A stretch of DNA of 17,148 nt, taken from assembly GCA_007571115.1 (NCBI GenBank), contig RKSA01000227.1, forward strand, positions 1 through 17,148, written 5' to 3'. Origin of the DNA: Gammaproteobacteria bacterium. Lineage in GTDB: Bacteria > Pseudomonadota > Gammaproteobacteria > Pseudomonadales > Pseudohongiellaceae. Position numbers and translations under genes: made by a program. The notes under the pieces were generated by a model. The model searched no databases and was not told the origin of the DNA. It saw nothing but the letters and a program-made list of their open reading frames with translations. Positions 1-7,101 of the stretch are shown here, one piece after another; the first letter of the stretch is position 1, and each line of letters starts with the position of its first letter.

Positions 1-1204
1 ATTGCAAGCGGAACTGCTGCAATTGGGCGCCGCGCTCGAGCATCCAGTGCCAGGCGCTGTGGGCGAGCAGGGCCGATAGCAGAATGCAGCCGATGCGTTC
101 GGCGAGCAGATGCCGGAACAGCACGTTGAGCAGCGGAATGACGAGGACCAGCACGAGCAACTGGCCCAGTTCGACACCGACGTTGAAAGCGAGCAGCGCT
201 GCGAGCAGATGGCCGCCGGCGAATTGCAAGGTCTCGCTGAAGACGAAGGAAAAGCCGAAGCCGTGTACGAGGCCGAAGCCGAACGCAACCGTCCAGCGCC
301 GCCCTGCTCGCGAGCCGACGATGTTCTCCAGCGCCATGTAGACGATCGACAGGGCGATCAGCGTTTCGATGAGCGGCGGAAACCAGAGCGCTCGCGGCGC
401 GATTCCCATCGCCGAGGCGATCAGGGTGATCGAATGGGCGATGGTGAAGGACGTCACCACGGGGAGCAGATGCCTGAGGCTGCGCAGCGGAATCACCAGG
501 CAGAACAGGAACAGCAGATGGTCGATTCCTTCGAGGATGTGCCAAAAACCCATGACGACGAAGCGCAGGCTCGCCTGATGCCAGCGTGGATCGAGCTCGA
601 CGAGGCCGGGATTGCCAATATAGCCGAACAGGCGTTCGCCGCCATCGGGCAAGACGAAGCGCAAGGTCGTGGTCGTCTCGCCGGACAATGTGCCGAGCTG
701 GGCATCGAGGGAGAAAGCCGAATCCGCAGACTCGATGGGATAGCGGATCAGCACATCGAGCAGCGCCTGGCGCCAGAACAGATCGACCTCGTCGCCAAGC
801 GGCGGCGACTTGACGTGCTCAAGCGCACTCGCGAAATCGGCGAAGGCGCGGCTCGAAGGCAGCGAGACCCGCACGGCTTCGAGGCGCTTTTCCTCGAGCT
901 CGACGCCATCTGCAAAAAACCGCAGCGACTCGACGACATGGCCCCAGGCCGCATCGCGCAGAACAGCATCGGCTGCGCCGATTCGCAGATGGCCCGGGCC
1001 GCGCAAGGGCAAGGCGGCCTCGCCGAAGGCCTCCATCGGGATTCGCAGCAGAGCGACAAGCGCATCGTCCTCGGGCTTGACGAAAGCCTGGACCGTAATC
1101 CGGCCAGGCAGGTCGTGGGCGACGGCTTTCGCTGGAGCGAGCGACATTCCAGCGAGCAGCGCGCTCGCTGCCAGCAGCCACATGCAGCAACGGGCAGGCG
1201 CCAT
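1..1204 (-). CDS. HupE/UreJ-like membrane protein with exported N-terminal domain (3' end cut off)
   Basis: The reading frame is open from an ATG at 1204-1202 to the left edge (401 codons, no stop seen), so the C-terminus lies outside the window. Residues 1-29 look like a signal peptide with cleavage after AVA. Residues 30 to about 210 form a probable extracytoplasmic beta-rich domain. From about residue 211 the protein is a chain of hydrophobic segments carrying the HupE_UreJ_2 signatures: GFWHILEGIDHLLFLF, TSFTIAHSITL and FGFGLVHGFGFSFVF. The histidines and acidic residues in these motifs are typical of a family often suspected of nickel or other metal handling, but the function of this two-part subgroup is not established. 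A purine-rich GGGAGGG lies about 10 bases before the ATG. The gene is divergent from the beta-propeller gene. No hydrogenase or urease genes are visible, so a nickel role is only family inference. Confidence 0.82.
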   Translation of the reverse strand, partial: MAPARCCMWLLAASALLAGMSLAPAKAVAHDLPGRITVQAFVKPEDDALVALLRIPMEAFGEAALPLRGPGHLRIGAADAVLRDAAWGHVVESLRFFADGVELEEKRLEAVRVSLPSSRAFADFASALEHVKSPPLGDEVDLFWRQALLDVLIRYPIESADSAFSLDAQLGTLSGETTTTLRFVLPDGGERLFGYIGNPGLVELDPRWHQASLRFVVMGFWHILEGIDHLLFLFCLVIPLRSLRHLLPVVTSFTIAHSITLIASAMGIAPRALWFPPLIETLIALSIVYMALENIVGSRAGRRWTVAFGFGLVHGFGFSFVFSETLQFAGGHLLAALLAFNVGVELGQLLVLVLVIPLLNVLFRHLLAERIGCILLSALLAHSAWHWMLERGAQLQQFRLQ

Positions 1205-1232
1205 CGTGGAACATCCCTCCCCCATCTTGTCT

Positions 1233-1298
1233 CCAGCGAAAACAGTGGCCAGCGAAAACAGTCGCCAATGGAAACAGTCGCCAGCAAAAACAGGTCGG
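1233..1298. repeat. four tandem copies of a 16-bp repeat between divergent genes
   Basis: The units start at 1233, 1249, 1265 and 1281. The first two differ at one or two bases (CCAGCGAAAACAGTGG and CCAGCGAAAACAGTCG). The third reads CCAATGGAAACAGTCG and the fourth begins CCAGCAAAAACAG. The array starts 28 bp upstream of the HupE-like start codon and ends about 100 bp upstream of the propeller start. It could be an array of regulator sites or simple slippage; the sequence alone does not say which. Confidence 0.8.
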
Positions 1299-1329
1299 CA
1301 GGGCGATACCCTGCCCTGCGCCAAGGCAG

Positions 1330-1335
1330 TATACT
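1330..1335 (+). promoter_or_regulatory. possible -10 element for the beta-propeller gene
   Basis: TATACT matches the sigma-70 -10 consensus at five of six positions and lies about 60 bp upstream of the propeller start. No good -35 element is found 16-18 bp upstream, so the call is weak. If it is real, the tandem repeats sit just upstream, where an activator could bind. Confidence 0.25.
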
Positions 1336-1397
1336 CAACAAGGTGCCAGCGGTCGTTCCATTGCAGGCCGCTCCATCACAGAAGGAGGAGTTGCAGA

Positions 1398-2591
1398 ATG
1401 TTCAAGATCAAGCTGCTCGCCGGGTCTGCCCTGGCTTCCGCCGTCGTTGCATTGTGGATCGCTCAAGGCCATTTGCAGAACACCAGCATTGCCGCCAGCG
1501 ATGCGGTCATGGCGCCACATTTTCTTGTCGATCCGTTCTGGCCAAAACCCTTGCCGAACCGCTGGGTGCAGGGCAATACCATCGGTGTCGACGTCGATGA
1601 GCGCGACCACGTCTTCATCGTGCATCGCAACTCCGAATCGCAGTTCATGCGCACCCAGGAGATCGGCCTCTATGCTGGCGTCGCCGAATGCTGCACTCCG
1701 GCGCCTCCGGTTCTCGAATTCGATCTCGAAGGCAATCTCGTCAACGCCTGGGGCGGGCCCGTCGAAGGCGCACCGTATCAATGGCCCGAGTCAAACCACG
1801 GCATCGAGATCGCTCCCGACGGCAATGTCTGGATCGGCGGCAACGGCGGCGGCGATTCCCACGCACTGGTGTTCAGCAGGAACGGCGAATTCGTTCGCCA
1901 GATCGGCATTCCCGGCCAGGAGGCCGACAGCAATTCCGAGGCGCATTTCGGTCGCATTGCCGAAATCGCCATCGACGCCGAAGCCGGCGAGGCGTATTTC
2001 GCCGACGGCTACACCCACAGGCGAGTCGCCGTGGTCGATGTCGCGAGCGGAGAGTTCCTGCGCTACTGGGGCGCCTACGGCGAGCGCCCCGACGACGATG
2101 CCGACATAACCTACACTCCGGGAGTCCCCGGCCCGCAGCAGTTCCGCGGCCCCGTGCATTGCGCCGAGCCCTCGAACGATGGACTCGTCTACGTCTGCGA
2201 CCGCGGCGCCAACCGCATCCAGGTGTTCCGCAAGGATGGCGCCTACGTTCGCGAAGTGCTCATCTCGCCGGCAACCCTGGCGCAAGGCTCGACCTGGGAC
2301 ATCGCCTTCTCCCCCGACGACGCGCAGGAGTTCCTCTATCTCGCCGACGGCCAGAACTTCAAGGTCTACATCATCGACCGCGACTCGATGGAAGTGCTGT
2401 ACAGCTTCGGCGACGGCGGTCGCCAGCCCGGATTGTTCTTCGCCCCGCACAGCATCGCCACCGACTCCCAGGGCAACATCTACACGACCGAAACCTACGA
2501 AGGCAAGCGCGTGCAAAAATTCCTCTATCAGGGAATGAGACCGGTCACCATCCGCGACCGCGCCCCAACCTGGCCAGCCAACGAACTGTAG
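1398..2591 (+). CDS. exported NHL-type beta-propeller protein
   Basis: A 397-residue protein. The ATG at 1398 is preceded by GGAGGAG at 1384-1390, a seven-base spacing. An N-terminal hydrophobic stretch (about residues 5-22) suggests export by Sec or a membrane anchor. The rest consists of NHL/SMP-30-like blades, each running from a glycine/aspartate-rich loop to a strand pair: for example VLEFDLEGNLVNAWGG (105-120), IEIAPDGNVWIGG (136-148), VYVCDRGANRIQVFRKDG (264-281) and ATDSQGNIYTTETYEGKRVQ (354-373). Cysteines occur at 98-99, 255 and 267, which could form disulphides in the periplasm. Some members of this fold are lactonases or peptidylglycine-lyase-like enzymes, and many are binding proteins; no catalytic set is obvious here. 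It stands alone in its direction, divergent from the HupE-like gene. Confidence 0.85.
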   Translation: MFKIKLLAGSALASAVVALWIAQGHLQNTSIAASDAVMAPHFLVDPFWPKPLPNRWVQGNTIGVDVDERDHVFIVHRNSESQFMRTQEIGLYAGVAECCTPAPPVLEFDLEGNLVNAWGGPVEGAPYQWPESNHGIEIAPDGNVWIGGNGGGDSHALVFSRNGEFVRQIGIPGQEADSNSEAHFGRIAEIAIDAEAGEAYFADGYTHRRVAVVDVASGEFLRYWGAYGERPDDDADITYTPGVPGPQQFRGPVHCAEPSNDGLVYVCDRGANRIQVFRKDGAYVREVLISPATLAQGSTWDIAFSPDDAQEFLYLADGQNFKVYIIDRDSMEVLYSFGDGGRQPGLFFAPHSIATDSQGNIYTTETYEGKRVQKFLYQGMRPVTIRDRAPTWPANEL

Positions 2592-2868
2592 CCACTGTCG
2601 GCAACTGCGATTTGGCCAGACGCCAACCGAAACGATCACCAGGCGCGGAAGCGTGGCGGCGCGGTCGATACGCATGGTGCGCGCAAGCAATGGATGTGCG
2701 TGTTTGTCTACACCGTGGACAACAAGACCGAACCCGTTGCGAATCGCGCACCGATGAGGTTCACCGAGGTATATCTTGGCAAGGTCGAGGTTATGGACTT
2801 CCGCAAGAATTCCCGGAGCGAACTGGGCACGAGGACTGCGACCTTGAACAGGCTCGGTGTGCAAAAGC
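2592..2868. other. 277-bp gap between convergent genes, no convincing gene
   Basis: This lies between the stop of the propeller gene and the stop of the methyltransferase gene. I see no hairpin followed by a T-run that would be a clear terminator. One plus-strand frame stays open from 2592 to a TGA at 2898-2900, with an ATG at 2694 giving 68 residues, but there is no ribosome binding site and no recognisable domain, and its end overlaps the methyltransferase. It may be decayed sequence. Confidence 0.5.
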
Positions 2869-3933
2869 TCAGGCGGAATTGGGTGTATCTGGACATTTGA
2901 ACGCCTCGAGCCTTGGTATCGCAACGGACGCCAGCTCGAAATAGCGCGCCGAAATTTCAATGCCGATGCTGGCATGACCCAGGTGATTGGCTGCGGCGAG
3001 CGTGGCCCCGGAGCCCGCGAACGGGTCGAGAATCACTCCCTTGCCGAGTGGCAGCGCTGCACAAACCAATTGCCTGAGGAACGCTTGCGGCTTCAATGAG
3101 GGGTGTGGCGCCAGCCGCTTTTCTGACGGTCGCGTCGGATGGGACTTGATGACGTCACCGAAAGGGCGCTGTTGCGATATCCGTCGCAGCCCCCCCGTGC
3201 CCCATTTGCGGAGATTGTCCTGCACTCTCCCCTCGAGAGGTTTCCGAAACAGCAGCCACGGTTCGGCCATCGACCGCGGCATCACGGTGACGTCGGGAAA
3301 TTCTTCATGGGCGTTTTTGGGGCGATCGCCTCCCCGCATCGTCATCACGAGACGAGTGATGATTCCACGATTTTCCAGCCCCGAAGAAGCCAGGGCGGAA
3401 GCTGCCAAGTGACACACCAGCGGATTCGAGGCAACGAAAACATGCGCGCCCGGAACAAGAACGCGAGCGAGCGTGGCCCCCAAGTGCGCGAAATATTGGG
3501 TCATGTGATCGAGGTCGGCTTGACGCAAGGTCGTGAAACGTGGCAGCGGGGAGCGCTTGTGGCCATCGTAGGAGGGAGGGACGCGCCAAACGCCGCCCTT
3601 GCCGCCCCCGTGCAACTTGCGTTGCTCGGCTTCCGTATATTCGACGAGGCCGTAGGGAGGGTCGGTAACGACGGCATGGATGCTGTTGGCTGGGCAGGCC
3701 TCCAGCCAGTGGAAACAGTCGCCGTGGTAGAGCCGGGCCTTGCCGCTGCACAGCATCGGCGTTTTGCCAGTGTGCGCTTCCACCGGTTGAACAGGGGCGC
3801 CCACTTCGGGAACCGACCGGAGTTGATGCTGGTCATGGGCCAGCTCCCCGAACAGGTCGGGTGACGCACTTAAGCCCGTTCTGGCTGCGGTTTCCGACTG
3901 CATCTCGATTCCTGTCTTGAGTTCCATCATCAT
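2869..3933 (-). CDS. orphan DNA (adenine-N6 or cytosine-N4) methyltransferase, beta class
   Basis: A protein of up to 354 residues that transfers a methyl group from S-adenosylmethionine to an amino group of a DNA base. Catalytic motif IV is DPPYG (91-95), followed by a central target-recognition region (about 110-265), motif X HPSLKP (277-282) and the S-adenosylmethionine motif I DPFAGSG (303-309). The order IV, recognition domain, X, I defines the beta class. Three ATG codons in tandem (3933, 3930, 3927) could start it. A further ATG at 3903 has AGGA six bases before it, so the real start may be ten residues later. No restriction endonuclease is visible on either side, so it is either solitary (regulatory or phage/island-derived) or the remnant of a restriction system. 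It follows nhaA on the same strand after 60 bp and may share its transcript. The target base and site cannot be read from sequence. Confidence 0.88.
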   Translation of the reverse strand: MMMELKTGIEMQSETAARTGLSASPDLFGELAHDQHQLRSVPEVGAPVQPVEAHTGKTPMLCSGKARLYHGDCFHWLEACPANSIHAVVTDPPYGLVEYTEAEQRKLHGGGKGGVWRVPPSYDGHKRSPLPRFTTLRQADLDHMTQYFAHLGATLARVLVPGAHVFVASNPLVCHLAASALASSGLENRGIITRLVMTMRGGDRPKNAHEEFPDVTVMPRSMAEPWLLFRKPLEGRVQDNLRKWGTGGLRRISQQRPFGDVIKSHPTRPSEKRLAPHPSLKPQAFLRQLVCAALPLGKGVILDPFAGSGATLAAANHLGHASIGIEISARYFELASVAIPRLEAFKCPDTPNSA

Positions 3934-3993
3934 CGGCGAGTTGCCTGCATGGCTGATCGATCGCTATCTTGAGCACGCCCCCCGAGGCCGCAG

Positions 3994-5178
3994 CTATTCG
4001 TTGCGCTCTTGTTCCGCTGCGCCCAGCCTGAGCCCGAGCGAGAGGACCAGGCAGCCGAGTATGGCGGCGATCGCCGATCCGGTCAGGATGCCGAACCGGA
4101 CCACGTCATAGTAGACGCCGCCGACGTGCTCGAAAGCGAGGCCGGCAATGAACAGGCTCATCGTGAAGCCGACGCCGCAGATGCAGGACACGCCGGCCAT
4201 TTGCAGCCAGTTCACGCCGGCCGGCAACTTGGTGAATCCGAGCATCACGCCGAGGCCCGTAAGCAGCAGGATGCCGATCGGATTGCCCAGCACGAGGCCG
4301 CCGGCGATGCCAAGAACGACGGGACTGCTTAGCTCGTCAGCGCCCATTCCCGACAACGACAGGCCTGCATTGGCGAACGCGAACAGCGGCAGGATCAGGA
4401 ACGCCACCGGGGTGTGCAAATCGACCTCGATGCTCTTCAGCGGCGAATGTTCGCCCGAACCGCGCAAGGGAATGCACCAGGCGATGAGCACCCCGGCCAG
4501 CGTTGCGTGGACTCCCGACTTGAGCACGCTGATCCATAAGGCGATTCCGATCAGCAAGTACACCGAGGTGCGCTGCACGCCGAGCACGTTCGCGACGATC
4601 CCGCAGGCGAGGAATGCCGCAGCGATCCCCAGCATCGTCAGCGAAAGATCGCCGGCATAGAACACGGCAACGATGAGGATCGCCGCGAGGTCGTCAAAAA
4701 TCGCCAGCGTCAGCAGGAACACTTTCAACGCCGGCGGAACGCGCTTGCCGAACAGGCTCAGGATGCCGAGGGCGAAGGCGATGTCGGTGGCGCTCGCCAC
4801 GGCCCAGCCGCTCATGGCGACGGCATTGCCCCAGTTGAACACGCTGTAGATGATGGCAGGGGCGGCGACCCCTCCGATCGCGCCAAGCGCGGGCAACACG
4901 ATCTGGGCTGGCGAGGAAAGCTCGCCTTCGAGCATTTCGCGCTTGACTTCGAGCCCGATGAGAAAGAAGAAAACCGCCATCAGGCCATCGTTGATCCAGA
5001 GAATGAACGGCTTGTTGATCGACAGCCCGCCAACCTGGATCGCCACCGTGGTGTCGAGCAGGGCGCCGTAGTACCCCGACAGCGCACTGTTCGCCACAAC
5101 GAGGCCGAGCATCGCGGCGATGAACAGAAACACGCCCGCAGCCGCCTCGAGCCGAAGAAAATCCTTGAGCATTCCCAT
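3994..5178 (-). CDS. nhaA: Na+/H+ antiporter NhaA
   Basis: A 394-residue inner-membrane antiporter, close to the 388 residues of the E. coli protein, with about twelve hydrophobic segments. It uses the proton gradient to expel Na+ and Li+. Family signatures include FILWINDGLMAVFFFLIGLEVKR (in pieces across 58-80), SATDIAFALG (129-138, Asp132), AIFDDLAAI (159-167, Asp162 and Asp163, the ion-binding pair), LKSGVHATLAG (219-229, with the pH-related histidine) and GVGFTMSLFIAGLAF (335-349). The position that aligns with E. coli Lys300 is Asn299 (LVLGNPIGI), which is unusual. I start at ATG 5178 because the MGMLKDFLRLEAAAG opening matches family N-termini; upstream in-frame ATGs would add low-complexity residues. 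The ribosome binding site is weak. It is divergent from the amidohydrolase gene. Confidence 0.93.
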   Translation of the reverse strand: MGMLKDFLRLEAAAGVFLFIAAMLGLVVANSALSGYYGALLDTTVAIQVGGLSINKPFILWINDGLMAVFFFLIGLEVKREMLEGELSSPAQIVLPALGAIGGVAAPAIIYSVFNWGNAVAMSGWAVASATDIAFALGILSLFGKRVPPALKVFLLTLAIFDDLAAILIVAVFYAGDLSLTMLGIAAAFLACGIVANVLGVQRTSVYLLIGIALWISVLKSGVHATLAGVLIAWCIPLRGSGEHSPLKSIEVDLHTPVAFLILPLFAFANAGLSLSGMGADELSSPVVLGIAGGLVLGNPIGILLLTGLGVMLGFTKLPAGVNWLQMAGVSCICGVGFTMSLFIAGLAFEHVGGVYYDVVRFGILTGSAIAAILGCLVLSLGLRLGAAEQERNE

Positions 5179-5379
5179 GTTCGTTCCCGTACCTGCCTTT
5201 CCGCTCGCCTGTCCGCCCTGCCCTGCGTCCCGCCGCGTTCCACTTGCCGGAAGCACACCCGTAACCATACCATTCTTGCGCCAAGTCTTCATGTGCATAT
5301 GCTCGCCCGGGCATGCCTGCTTGACCATTTTCTGGGCGGATGGCAGCATCGTTTTTGGGGAGATTGGCGGAGTGCTGCC

Positions 5380-7098
5380 ATGTGGGGGAAATCGGGCGAG
5401 TCGGGCGGGAACATCGCGGTGCGTTTTCTGGTGCCGGTGCTGGCAGCCTTTTGCATCGCCAGCCCAGCGTTCGGCGATGGCGTGCTGTTCGAGAACGTCA
5501 ACGGCTATACCTTGAATGCCAGCCGCGAGCTGGTGCGCTTTGTCGCGCTGCAATTCACCGATGGCGAGGTCGATCGCGTGTTCGGCACCGGCGACGAACT
5601 GCCGGAAAGCGCCGGGCGGCGAATCGATGGCGCAGGCGCCACGATGATTCCAGGGCTGATCGATGCCCACGGCCACGTGCTCGGCCATGGCCAGGCGCTG
5701 CTTTCGGTGGCCCTGACCGGTGCCGACTCGGAGCAGCAGGCCGTGCAGCGAGTTGCCGACTTCGCTGCGGCAAACCCCGAAGTCGAATGGATTCAAGGGC
5801 GTGGCTGGAACCAGGTGCTCTGGCAAAGCAACGAGTTTCCCACTGCGGCGAGCCTCGACGCGATCGGTGACGACCGGCCGATATGGCTCGGTCGCGTCGA
5901 CGGCCATGCCGCCTGGGCGAATTCCCGGGCGATGCAACTCGCCGGCATTTCGGCGCAAAGCAGGGATCCGGAAGGAGGCCAGATCATCCGCGACTCCGCA
6001 GGCAATCCTACCGGCGTGTTCATCGATACCGCGATGGAACTGGTTTCCAGCATGATTCCCGAGCCTGGCCGCGACGAAATCAAGCGCGCCCTGTCGGTTT
6101 CGATGCAAGATCTCGCGAGCTGGGGCTTGACCAGTGTCCACGATGCAGGTTCGGGGAGCGCCGTGATCGCGGCATTCCGCGAACTGCTCGACGAGGACGC
6201 CTTGCCGATTCGCGTCAACCTGATGCTCGCGGCGAGCGACGAATTCTACGAAGAGCGCCTCGCCGAAGGGCATTTCCGCGATGCGGACGACCGGTTCGTG
6301 ATCCATTCGGTAAAGGTCATCAGCGACGGCGCCTTGGGGAGCCGCGGCGCCGCGCTGCTCGAAGACTATTCCGATGACCCCGGCAACACCGGCCTGCTGC
6401 GCCATGGCGACGAGCAACTGCTCTACCTGATGCGCGCGGCGATGAATGCCGGCTTCCAGGTCAACACCCATGCGATCGGCGATGCCGCGAATCGCATCGT
6501 GCTCGATTCCTACGCGCAACTGATCGCCGAGACCGGCAGCCGCGAGCTGCGGCATCGGATCGAGCACGCCCAGGTGCTCGCCTTCGCCGACATCATGCGT
6601 TTTGCCGAACTTGGCGTGGTTCCCTCGATGCAGACAACGCATGCCACCAGCGACAAGAACATGGCCGAGGACCGGCTAGGCCCAAGCCGCATCCAGGGCG
6701 CCTATGCCTGGCGCAAGCTGCTCGATACCGGCGTGGTCATCGCCAACGGCTCGGACTTTCCGATCGAGCACCCCAACCCCTTCCATGGCCTCCATGCGGC
6801 GGTCACCCGGCAGGATCTGCAAGGCGAGCCCAGCGGCGGCTGGTACCCCGGCGAGCGAATGAGCTTGACCGAAGCCTTCGCGAGCTTCACCATCGACGCC
6901 GCCTGGGCCGGGCATCAGGAAGACTTGCTCGGCACGCTGGCACCCGGCAAGAAAGCCGACTTCGTGTTGCTCGACCGCGACCCGTTCGCGATTCCCGCGC
7001 AACAGCTCTGGCAAGTCGAGGTGCTCGAAACCTGGGTTGGTGGCGAGCGGACATTTTCCCGCGCAACGCAAGCTGGTGCGTCGGATCAAGAGGATTGA
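5380..7098 (+). CDS. exported metal-dependent amidohydrolase, YtcJ-like (amidohydrolase family 3)
   Basis: A 572-residue TIM-barrel hydrolase. Metal and catalytic signatures are the HxH in GLIDAHGHVLG (His97, His99), the lysine expected to be carboxylated in SVKVISDGALGSRGA (Lys312), NTHAIGDAAN (His364), RHRIEHAQVL (His395) and NGSDFPIEHPNPF (Asp459). The C-terminus has the usual GTLAPGKKADFVLLD barrel-flanking sandwich. ATG 5380 was chosen over the longer frame from 5293 because GGAG at 5369-5372 sits seven bases upstream and a signal peptide follows (hydrophobic 16-31, cleavage near AFG). A GTG at about 5422 would give an even shorter signal peptide. Family members hydrolyse amide, N-formyl or related C-N bonds, and the substrate here is unknown. 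The acylase gene begins three bases after its stop, so the two form an operon. Confidence 0.88.
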   Translation: MWGKSGESGGNIAVRFLVPVLAAFCIASPAFGDGVLFENVNGYTLNASRELVRFVALQFTDGEVDRVFGTGDELPESAGRRIDGAGATMIPGLIDAHGHVLGHGQALLSVALTGADSEQQAVQRVADFAAANPEVEWIQGRGWNQVLWQSNEFPTAASLDAIGDDRPIWLGRVDGHAAWANSRAMQLAGISAQSRDPEGGQIIRDSAGNPTGVFIDTAMELVSSMIPEPGRDEIKRALSVSMQDLASWGLTSVHDAGSGSAVIAAFRELLDEDALPIRVNLMLAASDEFYEERLAEGHFRDADDRFVIHSVKVISDGALGSRGAALLEDYSDDPGNTGLLRHGDEQLLYLMRAAMNAGFQVNTHAIGDAANRIVLDSYAQLIAETGSRELRHRIEHAQVLAFADIMRFAELGVVPSMQTTHATSDKNMAEDRLGPSRIQGAYAWRKLLDTGVVIANGSDFPIEHPNPFHGLHAAVTRQDLQGEPSGGWYPGERMSLTEAFASFTIDAAWAGHQEDLLGTLAPGKKADFVLLDRDPFAIPAQQLWQVEVLETWVGGERTFSRATQAGASDQED

Positions 7099-7101
7099 AC
7101 C

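Noticed and set aside
541..560. Possible frameshift at the A-run in the HupE-like gene
   Set aside because: Careful codon phasing shows ATG 1204, the internal ATG at 553 and the left-edge codon are all in one frame, so the gene is intact within the window.
2694..2900. A 68-codon plus-strand frame downstream of the propeller gene
   Set aside because: No ribosome binding site, no recognisable domain, and it overlaps the end of the methyltransferase; kept only as a note in the gap entry.
1688..2944. A 418-codon Arg-rich frame overlapping the beta-propeller gene
   Set aside because: Its composition is that of an out-of-frame shadow of a GC-rich gene; the propeller frame has the signal peptide, blades and ribosome binding site.
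5321..5349. TTGACC as a -35 element for the amidohydrolase operon
   Set aside because: No acceptable -10 hexamer lies 16-18 bp downstream.
5179..6642. In-frame upstream extension of nhaA to an 882-codon frame
   Set aside because: The extension is antisense to the amidohydrolase and NhaA proteins normally begin near the MGMLKDF segment.
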